Below, piece after piece: positions 7,602-15,868 of a stretch of 46,808 nucleotides of DNA. The DNA comes from Methylobacterium variabile (GTDB lineage: Bacteria > Pseudomonadota > Alphaproteobacteria > Rhizobiales > Beijerinckiaceae), in contig NZ_LABY01000166.1 of NCBI RefSeq assembly GCF_001043975.1, positions 1 to 46,808 on the forward strand, in the 5' to 3' direction. Position 1 is the first letter of the stretch. Each line of letters begins with the position of its first letter. The notes under the pieces were generated by a model, which had not been told where the DNA came from, made no database searches, and worked only from the letters and a program-made list of their open reading frames with translations. The position numbers and the translations under genes were made by a program.

Positions 7602-9875
7602 ATGCTCCGCAGGATCATCGCCGCCGGCGGCAGCCTCGGCACCCTCGCCGCGACCGGCGCCGCCCAGGCCCAGACCACCGGCAAGGAGATCTTCACCCCG
7701 GTCCAGAACGACCTGGCGCTCATCAACTTGCGCAAGCTGCTCGGCTGCGTGGTCGACGGGGTGTGGACCGCCGCGACCTGCTCGGACGATCGCCCGCTCA
7801 CGGTCGCCTTGGGATATTTCAACGTCGGCTGCCTGATCGTCTCGACGATCCTCGCCTGCTACCTGCTCTACTCGCTCGTCGCCGACACCGCCAACGACGG
7901 CCAGGCCTTCGGGCGGGGGTCCTCGGCCAAGTACACCATCCTGCGGGTGATGACCGGCGCGATCCTCAGCCTGCCGATCAAATCCGGCCTGTCGCTGGTG
8001 CAGATCCTGGTGGTGCAGATCGCCGTCTGGGGCTCGGGCTTCGGCGACACCCTCTGGACCCGGGTCGCCGGCACCCAGCTCACTGGCATGTACGGGACGC
8101 TCGCCCAGCCGACCCAGGCGCTCGGCGACTTCGCCCTGCGCGGCAAGCTCGCCAAGGTGCTCGAAGCCCGCCTCTACGGTCACGTCTGTGCCCAATCGCT
8201 GATGCTCTATGCCGCGAACGTGGCGGGCCGAAAAAACGCGGCCGTAATCAAAGAGGATACCGCCATAGACAAGGGTTTGTTCGGATCGTGGAGCACGCAG
8301 ACGACGACCTACTTCTTCGTTGACGAGAAAGGGTATTTTCGCAAATCGAACAACCTGTGTGGCTCGGTCGTCTACGAGCACCAGAAGATCAACGTGAACC
8401 TCGCCGACACGAAGGACGCCACGACGACGTCGCTGCTGATCGCGCTGGCCGAGCAGCAGAGCCAGCGCGCGTTCCAGGCGGCGATCGGCAGCCTCAACGC
8501 CGCCGCGAGCGGGATTGCCACCACCATCATGTCGGGGGTCCGCGACGAGGAGGCGATCCAGGGTCGTATCAAGGACGCGATCGACGCAGCCTATACCAGC
8601 GTCAGCCAGAGCCTGTCCCAGGGCGACAACGCTCAGCTCAACCAGGCCCTGCGCACTTACCTGGACAACTCGACCGAGAACGGGTGGCTGTCCGCCGCGA
8701 TGTGGCAGCGCTCGATGAGCCTCGTCCAGGCAAAGCTCCTCGCCTCTTCGGCCGGCCCGAGCGCCTCGGTGACGGCGGTGCCCCCGGCCGCGATCCACAC
8801 CTACATGCCCTCGCTCGGCCACAGCTCCTACTGGGCGCTTTCCCAGGAGGCGCAGCGCAACGTCACCTATGTCGGGACGTTCTCCGGCTTCATCGCCGCC
8901 CAAGGCACTGGCAGCGTCGCGCGCATCACCAGCGACGACCCGGCGGCGCAGTCCGACCCGCCGCGCATGTTCGCCAGGGCGCTGTCCGCGATCTACTCGG
9001 GCGTGCTCGGGGTCATCAGCCGGCCGGAGAGCACGACCTGGAGGGACCCGATCCTCGAGGTGCAGGAGATCGGCCAGAGCATCGCCAACTTCGGTCTCCT
9101 CGCGACCGGATCCGCCGTCGGTTCTGATTTTATTGGCTGGGGCTTAGGCTTCGTCAAAAACCCGGCCGCGCAGGTTGGGCAACAGCTCGCAGAAAAAGCC
9201 TCCGGCTTCCTCTACTTCCTGGCGACGATCCTGTTTGCTGCCGCCTTCATGCTGGTCGGTCTGGTGCCGTTCGTCGTCATCGTTCACTTCCTGATGGGCA
9301 CCTTCAACTGGTTCCTCGTCGTCGCCGAGGCGATGATCGCGGTGCCAATCTGGCTTTTGACCAAGTTCATGCCGGCCCGCTCCGACAGCTTCGTCGGCAA
9401 CAGCGGCCAAGGCTACATGTTCTTCCTCGGCATCCTGCTGCGCCCTCCCCTGATCGTCGTCGGCCTCCTCGCTTCGCTCCTACTGATGCGGGTGGGCATC
9501 GACATCACCAACGTGTTCTTCCGCGGCGCGCTGGCGATGCTCTCGCCCGACGGAACCATCGCCTACGCGATGGTTGGGACCGCCGGGCTGTTCGTCTACG
9601 CCGTCGTCCTGTTCTCGATCGTCATGCTGTCGGCCGGGCAGATCAGTGCCCTGCCGGAGACCGTGCTGTCCTGGATCGGGGCGCAGATCGAGCGGCGTGC
9701 CGGCAGCACCGCGGCAGTCGCCGCGGCCGGCATCGTCATGCCGAACTCACCCAACCGGATCCCGGGCAGCAACGCGAACAGGGCCGCCGGCGCCCTCCCC
9801 GCCGGCACGCGGGCTCTCTCGAGAAAAGCCGGCCGGACCATGCTGTCGAAGATCCGCGGCGAGCAACAAGGCTGA
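7602..9875 (+). CDS. dotA: DotA/TraY-like polytopic inner-membrane protein
   Basis: This is a 757-residue membrane protein, close to IncI TraY (about 745) and shorter than Legionella DotA. A leader (residues 1-25) is followed by membrane segments near GCLIVSTILACYLLYSLVA and LRVMTGAILSLPI. A large soluble loop of roughly 350 residues comes next, then a C-terminal cluster of segments (YFLATILFAAAFMLVGLVPF, FFLGILLRPPLIVVGLLASL, TAGLFVYAVVLFSIVML). That is the DotA/TraY layout. Conserved-looking signatures include RVMTGAILSLPIKSGLS and VAEAMIAVPIWLL. The ribosome site AGGGGA precedes the ATG. In type IVB systems this protein is needed for substrate transfer across the inner membrane. Confidence 0.85.
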   Translation: MLRRIIAAGGSLGTLAATGAAQAQTTGKEIFTPVQNDLALINLRKLLGCVVDGVWTAATCSDDRPLTVALGYFNVGCLIVSTILACYLLYSLVADTANDGQAFGRGSSAKYTILRVMTGAILSLPIKSGLSLVQILVVQIAVWGSGFGDTLWTRVAGTQLTGMYGTLAQPTQALGDFALRGKLAKVLEARLYGHVCAQSLMLYAANVAGRKNAAVIKEDTAIDKGLFGSWSTQTTTYFFVDEKGYFRKSNNLCGSVVYEHQKINVNLADTKDATTTSLLIALAEQQSQRAFQAAIGSLNAAASGIATTIMSGVRDEEAIQGRIKDAIDAAYTSVSQSLSQGDNAQLNQALRTYLDNSTENGWLSAAMWQRSMSLVQAKLLASSAGPSASVTAVPPAAIHTYMPSLGHSSYWALSQEAQRNVTYVGTFSGFIAAQGTGSVARITSDDPAAQSDPPRMFARALSAIYSGVLGVISRPESTTWRDPILEVQEIGQSIANFGLLATGSAVGSDFIGWGLGFVKNPAAQVGQQLAEKASGFLYFLATILFAAAFMLVGLVPFVVIVHFLMGTFNWFLVVAEAMIAVPIWLLTKFMPARSDSFVGNSGQGYMFFLGILLRPPLIVVGLLASLLLMRVGIDITNVFFRGALAMLSPDGTIAYAMVGTAGLFVYAVVLFSIVMLSAGQISALPETVLSWIGAQIERRAGSTAAVAAAGIVMPNSPNRIPGSNANRAAGALPAGTRALSRKAGRTMLSKIRGEQQG

Positions 9876-9889
9876 AGGGAGCGTGATCG

Positions 9890-11218
9890 ATGAACGATGA
9901 CACCCCTAAAGAGGTCGCGTGGCATTTCGGGATCGCGACCGTCCTGTCCGTGTCGCTGTGCGCCGCGCCGTTCGTGCCCGAGGCGATCCTGGCCTATGCC
10001 GGATACCGCTTCCTGCGCCACTTCACCTACGGCTGGCGCAGCTGGCGCGCGCCCGGGCGCGTGCCGCACCATCTCGGACGCCGCGGCTACCGCGACGCGA
10101 CCACCCGCCGGCGCGGCGACGCCACCTGGCCGATCGGCCTGGCGAAGACCGGCCAGGTCTGGCTGCGGCGCGAGGATCTGGTTCAGGGCGTGGCGATCGA
10201 AGGCGACGACCTGGAATGGCAGGCCCTGGCGATTGGCAACCTCGTGTTCGGGGCCTGCATGAACGGCATGGGCGCCATCGTCGTCGAGGGCATCCCCAAG
10301 CCCGTCGCCCGGAAAAAGTCCGAACTCTCCGACGACAAGGTCCCCAGGAAGCCGGCGATGCTCTCCCGGCAAATCTCCCAGATCGCGCGGCCCTTCGGCC
10401 GGGACACCGAGGTTTATTCCATCGATCTCGATGCCGTGCCGCAGCCGCCCCTGCGGGTCGCGGCCTCGACCTTGGCAGCCGCCATCGCTGACATGCGCCT
10501 CGGACCCGAGGCCGAAGCCTTGCACAAGGAGCTGATGCCGCTCGCCATGGCGATCGCCACACGCCGCGAGAAGAACCCGCTCGAGATCTACGCCGCCTTC
10601 CTCGACGAGGTCGCGCTCGCCCGCCTGGTCGAAGGCAAGTACGAGATCGAGGGGCACGAGGTCGCCGCCGACGGGGACGCATCGGCCGAAGGGGCAGCTC
10701 TCCGGAAAGCGATCAGGCCGATCCAAGATCTCCCCGACGACAAGCGTGAGATTGGGCGCAAGGCCCTCGCGGCTCACGCGGCCGAGATCGCCGGCCTCAA
10801 GAGCGTCTCGCTCATCGAGGGGTTCGAGCTGCGCTCTGCCATCTCGGCCCGGGGGATCGTCTGCATCCGCCCGTCCTCGCCGCTGACCACCGCGCTCGTG
10901 ATCGCGCGCTGCGTCGAGGCTCTGGTGGAAGGTAAGCCTGGCCACGCCGCGGACAACCTCATCCACGTCGTCTATCCCGCAGAGCTGTCGGGAACTTCGG
11001 CTCGGCGCTTCCGGGCAGCCGCCGTGCAGGCGGGAGCGATCGGCACCCTCTCCCTCCCGGCGAGACCGCCCGGCCACATCTACAAGGCCGTCCGGAAAAT
11101 CACCGCCCTTCGCATCCAGGGCAGGACCGGCTCCCGCAACGGATCCAGCGAGAATGCGAAGGTCATCTCTACGCTCAAGGACTGTTCGTTCACACTCGAC
11201 GTTGAGTTGCCGGCGTGA
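9890..11218 (+). CDS. DotL/TrbC-like membrane protein lacking Walker A
   Basis: This 442-residue protein starts at ATG behind GAAGGGAG. One or two hydrophobic segments lie at residues 12-40. Then comes WPIGLAKTGQVWLRREDL at residues 80-97, followed by VAIEGDDLEWQAL and GMGAIVVEGIPKP at 127-138. As I recall them, VirD4-type coupling proteins of the DotL/TrbC group have the same order: PIG, TG, WL, then a Walker A loop, then G-G-FIYVDGK. Here the P-loop position reads EGDDLEWQ, with no Gly-Lys-Thr, and no Walker B is visible. The C-terminal half is helical and unrecognised. The resemblance is by eye and could be wrong; gene position and membrane anchor support a transfer role. Confidence 0.5.
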   Translation: MNDDTPKEVAWHFGIATVLSVSLCAAPFVPEAILAYAGYRFLRHFTYGWRSWRAPGRVPHHLGRRGYRDATTRRRGDATWPIGLAKTGQVWLRREDLVQGVAIEGDDLEWQALAIGNLVFGACMNGMGAIVVEGIPKPVARKKSELSDDKVPRKPAMLSRQISQIARPFGRDTEVYSIDLDAVPQPPLRVAASTLAAAIADMRLGPEAEALHKELMPLAMAIATRREKNPLEIYAAFLDEVALARLVEGKYEIEGHEVAADGDASAEGAALRKAIRPIQDLPDDKREIGRKALAAHAAEIAGLKSVSLIEGFELRSAISARGIVCIRPSSPLTTALVIARCVEALVEGKPGHAADNLIHVVYPAELSGTSARRFRAAAVQAGAIGTLSLPARPPGHIYKAVRKITALRIQGRTGSRNGSSENAKVISTLKDCSFTLDVELPA

Positions 11219-11410
11219 TCGAGAGTCCAACCCGAAAAGGGCCTAACAAAGGCAGATCTCAGTGGAAACTACGATTGGATCACACCAAGGGTTCGATTCG
11301 AGTTGACAATCTTCGCCGTTGCGCGGGAGATGCCAATTCTCCGGCTTCTGGCCTGCGAATCGCCACCAGGAGTTCACCGCCGCCGCAGAGCACCCCTGAA
11401 AAGCCATCGA

Positions 11411-11576
11411 CCCCCACCTCCCTGCAAGGAGGTAGGGGCCGAGTGACCATCACAAGAAGGCTGTAGGAGCCGAAAAACCAACTCCTACAAGCCACAGATC
11501 GCCCCCGGGCGTCAAGCGAGAAACGTCGTTTCTTGTGATGGAGAGGCTTTGCCTGGAGGAGGCCGCCCCTATGGGG
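11411..11576 (+). promoter_or_regulatory. Four-hairpin cluster upstream of repC
   Basis: Four inverted repeats lie in the gap before repC. ACCTCC pairs with GGAGGT, extended by a C4/G4 stem with one mismatch (11411-11438). TGTAGGAG pairs with CTCCTACA across a 12-base loop (11462-11489). AGAAACG pairs with CGTTTCT across one base (11519-11533). CCCC-TAT-GGGG lies at 11566-11576. In repABC plasmids a counter-transcribed RNA before repC sets copy number, so this is the natural place for such an RNA or for attenuation of repC. The hairpins are seen directly; the RNA is inferred. An 83-codon frame at 11215-11466 crosses the area but looks spurious. Confidence 0.5.
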
Positions 11577-11621
11577 TGACCTCACGAGCTGTCGCGGCCC
11601 GACCAGAGAGGGATCGGGCAT

Positions 11622-12902
11622 ATGGAACAGAACAGTGGCCGCCTCGGTGAGGCGGTCGGGCGGATCACCGCGCCGTTCGGCGCGCGATCGCTCTCGGCTG
11701 CGCAGATCGCCGCCCAGGCCGAGGCCGCCGCGGACCGCCCGGCCGGCATCGTCGCCGAGAAATGGCGCGTCCTGGACGACCTGACGACCGCGCGGACGAG
11801 GCTCGGCCTGTCGGCCTCGACCCTCGTCGTGCTCCAGGCCCTGGTCAGCTTCCTGCGCGAGGCGATGCTGGCTCCGACGAAGGACACCCCCGACTTGGTC
11901 GTCTTCGCCTCGAACCGCCGGCTGTCCGATCGGGCGCGCGGCCTCTCCGAGTCGGCGCTTCGCCGCCACCTCTCGGCCCTCGTCGAGGCCGGCCTGGTGA
12001 TCCGGCGCGACAGCCCCAACGGCAAGCGCTTCGTGCGCCGCGGCGAGGGCGGACAGATCACACACGCCTACGGCTTCGACCTCACCCCGCTCGCCCTGCG
12101 GGCGGCCGAGATCGCCGCCCTTGCCGATGCCGTCCGTGGCGAGGCCCATGCCCAGAGGCTGGCGCGCGAGACGGTCAGCCTGCTGCGTCGAGACTGCGCC
12201 AAGCTCCTCGACGCCCTCGACGTCGCCGACGGCAATAGCGACCCCGGAGAGCCGACCACGGCCGAGCTGCGGGAGCGCTACAACGCTCTGGTCGCTGCCC
12301 GTCCCCGCCGGCCGGAGCCCGCCGAGGTGACAGCCCTTGGCGAGGCGCTCGAGGCCCTCGCTCTGGCTGTGAGCAGGGCCCTGATCTCTCGACAAGAATC
12401 CAAAAAAATGGGCGGCAGTGCCAGCCAGATCGGGCGGCACATACAGAATTCAAAGGCAGAGCATTTTGATAGTGAATGGGCATTCGGGGGTGAGAAGAAG
12501 CCGGCCTCCTCCCCAGAATCGAGCAGGGATCCCGCCCCAGCCGCTCACAACGCGATCCGGTCGACCTATCCGCTGCACTCCGTGCTCGAGGCCTGCCCCC
12601 AGCTGCAGGACTACGCCCGCTCGCAAATCCGAACGTGGGACGACCTGATCGAGACGGCCGCCTTCATCCGGCCGATGCTCGGGATCAGCCCCGCGGCCTG
12701 GAGCGACGCCCAGGACGCTATGGAGCCCGAGGCGGCAGCGATCACCCTCGCGGCGATGCTGGAGCGCTCCGGCAGCATCAAGAGCCACGGCGGCTACCTG
12801 CGGACCCTGACCGAGCGAAAGCGCGACGGAAAATATTCGCTCGGGCCGGTTCTCCAGGCTCTGCGTCGGGGGCGACTTAACCCGCAGGTTGTGGTAGGAT
12901 GA
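11622..12902 (+). CDS. repC: RepC-family plasmid replication initiator
   Basis: This 426-residue protein has the typical RepC N-terminal winged-helix region: KWRVLDDLTTARTRLGLS, LVVFASNRRLS, RRHLSALVEAGLVIRRDSPNGKR and YGFDLTPL. Its C-terminal domain has AAAITLAAMLERSGSIKSHGGYLR. RepC initiates replication at an origin that usually lies within its own gene. The start ATG follows GAGAGGG. Unlike a normal repABC locus there are no repA and repB immediately upstream; those lie 5-7 kb away on the other strand. About residues 250-300 (around 12400-12520) form a low-complexity, lower-GC linker. Confidence 0.92.
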   Translation: MEQNSGRLGEAVGRITAPFGARSLSAAQIAAQAEAAADRPAGIVAEKWRVLDDLTTARTRLGLSASTLVVLQALVSFLREAMLAPTKDTPDLVVFASNRRLSDRARGLSESALRRHLSALVEAGLVIRRDSPNGKRFVRRGEGGQITHAYGFDLTPLALRAAEIAALADAVRGEAHAQRLARETVSLLRRDCAKLLDALDVADGNSDPGEPTTAELRERYNALVAARPRRPEPAEVTALGEALEALALAVSRALISRQESKKMGGSASQIGRHIQNSKAEHFDSEWAFGGEKKPASSPESSRDPAPAAHNAIRSTYPLHSVLEACPQLQDYARSQIRTWDDLIETAAFIRPMLGISPAAWSDAQDAMEPEAAAITLAAMLERSGSIKSHGGYLRTLTERKRDGKYSLGPVLQALRRGRLNPQVVVG

Positions 12903-13100
12903 GATAATTGATTTGTTAGAGCATATGTTTGAAACATTTGAGATAAGGCCGAATCATTGGATATAATCTAATGGCGGATCTCTAATCTCAATGCACGGTG
13001 CAGTAGCGTAATTGCGTCTTCTGTTGCATGATGTGTAGACATAGGGTTGGATATATCAACCTTGTGGTTGGCTGTAGTTCAGGCATAGAGAGAGGCGATC
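12903..13100. other. AT-rich spacer after repC
   Basis: Base composition changes sharply at the repC stop. The spacer is rich in A and T, with the palindrome ATGTTTGAAACAT at 12925-12937 and short TATA-like runs near 12960 and 13050. It could hold the promoter of the following small gene or be a melt-prone origin-associated segment. No gene is seen. Confidence 0.4.
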
Positions 13101-13388
13101 ATGTTCTGGATGTGGATCACCGGACTGAGTTTGATGTTACTAGCTGCGCATTTATATTACAAAGCTCAGATTAAATATGGTATACCCTATGAAAAGTTTC
13201 ACTTTGAGAACTCAAACGAATTTGGAATTCTTGCGCCAAAAGATTGGGAAGAATATGAAAAGTTTAAAAAATTTGAAGCTAAGGAACAGTTCAGGGCTGC
13301 TCTAATCGCAAAGCCACTTGTATTTATGTTTGGAGTTGGTATTTTTTTGTTTATGATCCCGACGACGAAATTCATATTTCGCATGTAG
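13101..13388 (+). CDS. Small two-segment membrane protein, foreign composition
   Basis: This is a 95-residue protein with hydrophobic segments at residues 4-20 (MWITGLSLMLLAAHLYY) and about 72-90 (PLVFMFGVGIFLFMIP). They are separated by a charged, Lys/Glu/Phe-rich middle (DWEEYEKFKKFEAKEQF). The ATG follows GAGAGAGGCG. Codon use is AT-rich (AAA, GAA, TTT, TAT), quite unlike the neighbouring genes, which suggests recent acquisition. No family is recognised. Confidence 0.65.
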   Translation: MFWMWITGLSLMLLAAHLYYKAQIKYGIPYEKFHFENSNEFGILAPKDWEEYEKFKKFEAKEQFRAALIAKPLVFMFGVGIFLFMIPTTKFIFRM

Positions 13389-13463
13389 GGTCGGATATCA
13401 GAGATCTATTTATGGATTTCTGACGGTGGGCTACCCGCCACAAGGTGCTGCAACCGGTCGTAG

Positions 13464-13481
13464 GGTGGGGTAAACCCCGCC
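13464..13481 (+). promoter_or_regulatory. Hairpin abutting the start codon of the next gene
   Basis: GGTGGGGT and ACCCCGCC, separated by AA, can form an eight-pair stem (one G-U) that ends two bases before the ATG at 13483. It covers the region where the ribosome site would be, so it may control translation, or act as a terminator for the upstream gene. Confidence 0.35.
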
Positions 13482-13482
13482 C

Positions 13483-13848
13483 ATGACATCATCCCTCGAA
13501 CTCGTGCTCTCTTGGTCCCGCGGCTTCGCCTCTCTCTCGCACGACCAGCCCCCCTGCCCCGGCCTCAGAAGCATCGACTGGTACCAGACGCACCCCCGCT
13601 GCACGGCCTGGATCGAGGAGTGGGGCCTCCAGGCCGCCGACCTCGGCTGGGACACCCTGCGCCTGTTCGGCGTCCACCCAACTGCTGGCACCCTGCGCGG
13701 CGATTACACCGGCGCCCTCCTGCCGCTGACCAAGGCCGTTCTCGACGTGAACGCGGAATTCATCCGCTTCCCTGTAACCCGCTCTTTCCGCTTGTCGCCG
13801 GTCAAATCCCCCGGCGTGCCGATCTGGGACTTCGGCAAATCCCCCTGA
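13483..13848 (+). CDS. Conserved-looking hypothetical protein
   Basis: This 121-residue soluble protein is not assigned to a family. Visible features are a Trp-rich centre (IDWYQTHPRCTAWIEEWGLQ), a LGWDTLRLFGVHP motif and a final VPIWDFGK. Codon use is normal for the GC-rich host. The ATG is preceded by a hairpin rather than a clear Shine-Dalgarno site. The LGW-LFGVHP style is familiar from short proteins of Methylobacterium-type accessory regions, but this is recollection without a search. Confidence 0.6.
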   Translation: MTSSLELVLSWSRGFASLSHDQPPCPGLRSIDWYQTHPRCTAWIEEWGLQAADLGWDTLRLFGVHPTAGTLRGDYTGALLPLTKAVLDVNAEFIRFPVTRSFRLSPVKSPGVPIWDFGKSP

Positions 13849-14122
13849 CCCGAGGCACCCAGCTCCCCTCCCCCGGCCGGCTATCGTCCTGCCTGCACTC
13901 CTGAGCCTCCTTGCCCTGCCGGCAGCCCGCCTCCCGCCTCACGATCGAGCCGAAACCCTAGCGCGGGTGCGCGCCGCCCCTCCAGGATCGACGGTCCCCC
14001 CAATTTGCTGACCGCAAATCGGCTCCCCCGTCGCCCGCTCCCGCGGTCGCTGCGCGATCCCGGACCGCCGTCGCCGAAGCCCGCGCTGCATCCCCGGCCT
14101 CGATCAACGAGGCGGAGGCACC

Positions 14123-14347
14123 ATGCAGCTCACATTGTTCAAAGCGTTCCAATCGCTTAAATTGGACGACGATACGGCAACCAAAGTGGTCGAGGCGCTC
14201 GAGGAGCACATCGCGGTGAAGATCAAGGAAGCGAACGCCGGCCTCGAGGCCAAGCTCAACGCCGTGCTCTGGCTGCTCGGTACGATGACGCTGATGCTCG
14301 CGATCATCGGGCTAACCCCGGTGTACCTCAAGCTGTTCGGTCACTGA
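14123..14347 (+). CDS. Small coiled-coil/transmembrane protein, copy 1
   Basis: This 74-residue protein has an N-terminal amphipathic part with LKLDDDTATKVVEALEEHI, a short coiled coil (KIKEANAGLEAKLNAVL) and one membrane segment (LLGTMTLMLAIIGLTPVYL). The ATG follows GGCGGAGG. The layout resembles DUF1640/CCDC90-like small proteins, with a helix and a C-terminal anchor, though it is too short for a firm match. A shortened second copy follows after a hairpin. Confidence 0.65.
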   Translation: MQLTLFKAFQSLKLDDDTATKVVEALEEHIAVKIKEANAGLEAKLNAVLWLLGTMTLMLAIIGLTPVYLKLFGH

Positions 14348-14355
14348 CCGCCGCA

Positions 14356-14376
14356 GGGGGAGGTCGCACCTCCCCC
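14356..14376 (+). terminator. Perfect 9-bp GC hairpin
   Basis: GGGGGAGGT-CGC-ACCTCCCCC is a perfect stem with a three-base loop, just after the stop of the preceding small gene. There is no T-run behind it, so it is a hairpin terminator of the weak kind common in high-GC bacteria, or an mRNA-stabilising stem. Confidence 0.55.
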
Positions 14377-14418
14377 GATTAGCTGCCACACGGCGACACC
14401 TCCGAGGAGCACGGCGCG

Positions 14419-14550
14419 ATGAAGATCGAGGAGGTCAACGCCAAGCTCGAAGCGCAGGTCAAGATACAAACCTGGCTGATCGGCGCGATCGGCCTGATGA
14501 TCGCGTTCATCGGCATCTTGAACATCTACCTCTCGCTCAACGGGCATTGA
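14419..14550 (+). CDS. Tiny transmembrane protein, shortened copy 2
   Basis: This 43-residue protein (MKIEEVNAKLEAQVKIQTWL, then a membrane segment and a final SLNGH) is preceded by GAGGAG. It matches the second half of the 14123 gene: KIKEAN versus KIEEVN, LLGTMTLMLAIIG versus LIGAIGLMIAFIG, and KLFGH versus SLNGH. The nucleotide match begins at the codons for EEH just upstream of the ATG, and an in-frame TAG lies a little further up. It is therefore a 5'-truncated tandem duplicate that still has a start and ribosome site. Expression is plausible but unproven. Confidence 0.5.
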   Translation: MKIEEVNAKLEAQVKIQTWLIGAIGLMIAFIGILNIYLSLNGH

Positions 14551-14593
14551 GCGTGGGGGATAGGTGCCGCGCCACCGCACGCCAACCCCCGGT

Positions 14594-15853
14594 TCAAACG
14601 CGCAGCAGCTCGTCCCAGCGCGTCGTGTAGCGGGGCGAATGAAACTCCGCCTTGAGCTTCCAGCCCCGCTCCAGGCCCGTGCCGGCGAACCGGACCCGAT
14701 CCCGCCCGTAGCGGCGGTTGATCGCGTCGATCGCCAGCATCAGCTCCACCCGCCGGCGATCGTCCGGCCGCAGGAACAGCGAGCCCTGCACGGCCCCGGC
14801 CGGAACGAGGTCGAGGAGCAGGATCCCCGTCTTCTTGTAGCGGAAGCCCGGCCGGTAGATCTGCCGCAAGCCCCACAACGCCGCCCGGATCAGTCGCGCC
14901 GAATCGGCCGTCGCGATCGTCAGCCGGACATGCCGCGTCGCATGGAACTGCGGCTCCTCCGGCTTGTGCCGGTTGGTCGACACCAGCACGGAGATCGCCG
15001 CGGCTGCCAGCCCCTGCCGGCGCAGCTTCTCGGCCGAGCGCGACACGTAGGTGGTCAGCGCCTCGGCCAACTCCTCGAACCGCTCCACCGCCCGCCCGAA
15101 GCTCCGCGCCGAGCAGATCGTCTTCGAGTCCGGGCTATCCCGCTCGAGGTCGAGGCAGGCAATCCCCTTCAGCTCCAGCACCGTCCGCTGCAGGACTACG
15201 TTGAAGCGCTGGCGGATCATCACCGGGTCGGCCGCCCGCAGCTCCAGCGGCGTCGTGATCCCCAGCGCCACGAGCTTCGGCGCCAGCCGGCCCCCGATTC
15301 CCCAGATGTCGTCGAGCGCGAGCTTGGAGAGCGCGTCCGTCTGCGCCTCCTCGGTGTCGAGCAGGCAGACCCCGCCCCGCGCCAGATCCTTCTTCGCCGT
15401 CCTGTTGGCCACCTTGGCAAGCGTCTTCGTCGGCGCGATGCCGACGCAGACGGGGATCCCCGTCTGGCTTGCGACCGTCGCCCGAAGCCGCCGGCCGTGG
15501 CCCTCCGGATCGCCGAAGCCCGCGAGCCCGAGAAAGGCCTCGTCGATCGAGTACACCTCCAGGTCCGGGGTGAACTCGCCGAGCACCCGCATCACCCGCG
15601 CGGAGATGTCCCCGTAGAGCGTGTAGTTCGAGCTGAAGACCTGCACGCCCCAATCCGCGAACTCGCGCTTTCGCAGATGGTAAGCATCTCCCATCTTGAT
15701 CCCGAGAGCTTTGCTTTCGTTGCTCCGGGCGATCACGCAGCCGTCGTTGTTCGAGAGCACCACGACGGGTTTGCCATTCAGCTCGGGCTGAAACAGCCGC
15801 TCGCAGCTCGCATAGAAATTGTTGCAGTCCACCAGGGCGACGAGGCCAGGCAT
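14594..15853 (-). CDS. umuC: UmuC-like Y-family DNA polymerase
   Basis: This 419-residue protein is a catalytic subunit of an error-prone polymerase V. Catalytic motifs are VDCNNFYASCERLF near the N-terminus, SNNDGCVIARSNESK, and EVYSIDEAFL, which carries the active-site Asp-Glu. A helix-hairpin-helix-like DDIWGIGGRLAPKL follows, and then the little-finger domain. Length matches UmuC (about 420). It lies 15 bases behind umuD in a two-gene operon. Plasmid-borne umuDC operons give mutagenic tolerance of DNA damage. No classical alphaproteobacterial LexA box (GTTC-N7-GTTC) was found upstream by eye. Confidence 0.93.
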   Translation of the reverse strand: MPGLVALVDCNNFYASCERLFQPELNGKPVVVLSNNDGCVIARSNESKALGIKMGDAYHLRKREFADWGVQVFSSNYTLYGDISARVMRVLGEFTPDLEVYSIDEAFLGLAGFGDPEGHGRRLRATVASQTGIPVCVGIAPTKTLAKVANRTAKKDLARGGVCLLDTEEAQTDALSKLALDDIWGIGGRLAPKLVALGITTPLELRAADPVMIRQRFNVVLQRTVLELKGIACLDLERDSPDSKTICSARSFGRAVERFEELAEALTTYVSRSAEKLRRQGLAAAAISVLVSTNRHKPEEPQFHATRHVRLTIATADSARLIRAALWGLRQIYRPGFRYKKTGILLLDLVPAGAVQGSLFLRPDDRRRVELMLAIDAINRRYGRDRVRFAGTGLERGWKLKAEFHSPRYTTRWDELLRV

Positions 15854-15868
15854 ACGCGGATCGCCGCC

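Noticed and set aside
7518..8903. 461-codon minus-strand frame opposite dotA
   Set aside because: Composition typical of an antisense shadow. The plus strand encodes coherent membrane segments and matches DotA/TraY.
9596..11230. 544-codon minus-strand frame opposite the DotL-like gene
   Set aside because: Antisense shadow without motifs or ribosome site. It crosses the end of dotA and the start of the next gene.
11215..11466. 83-codon frame overlapping the end of the DotL-like gene
   Set aside because: It has a GTGA junction but no ribosome site and irregular composition, and it runs through the hairpin region. Not supported.
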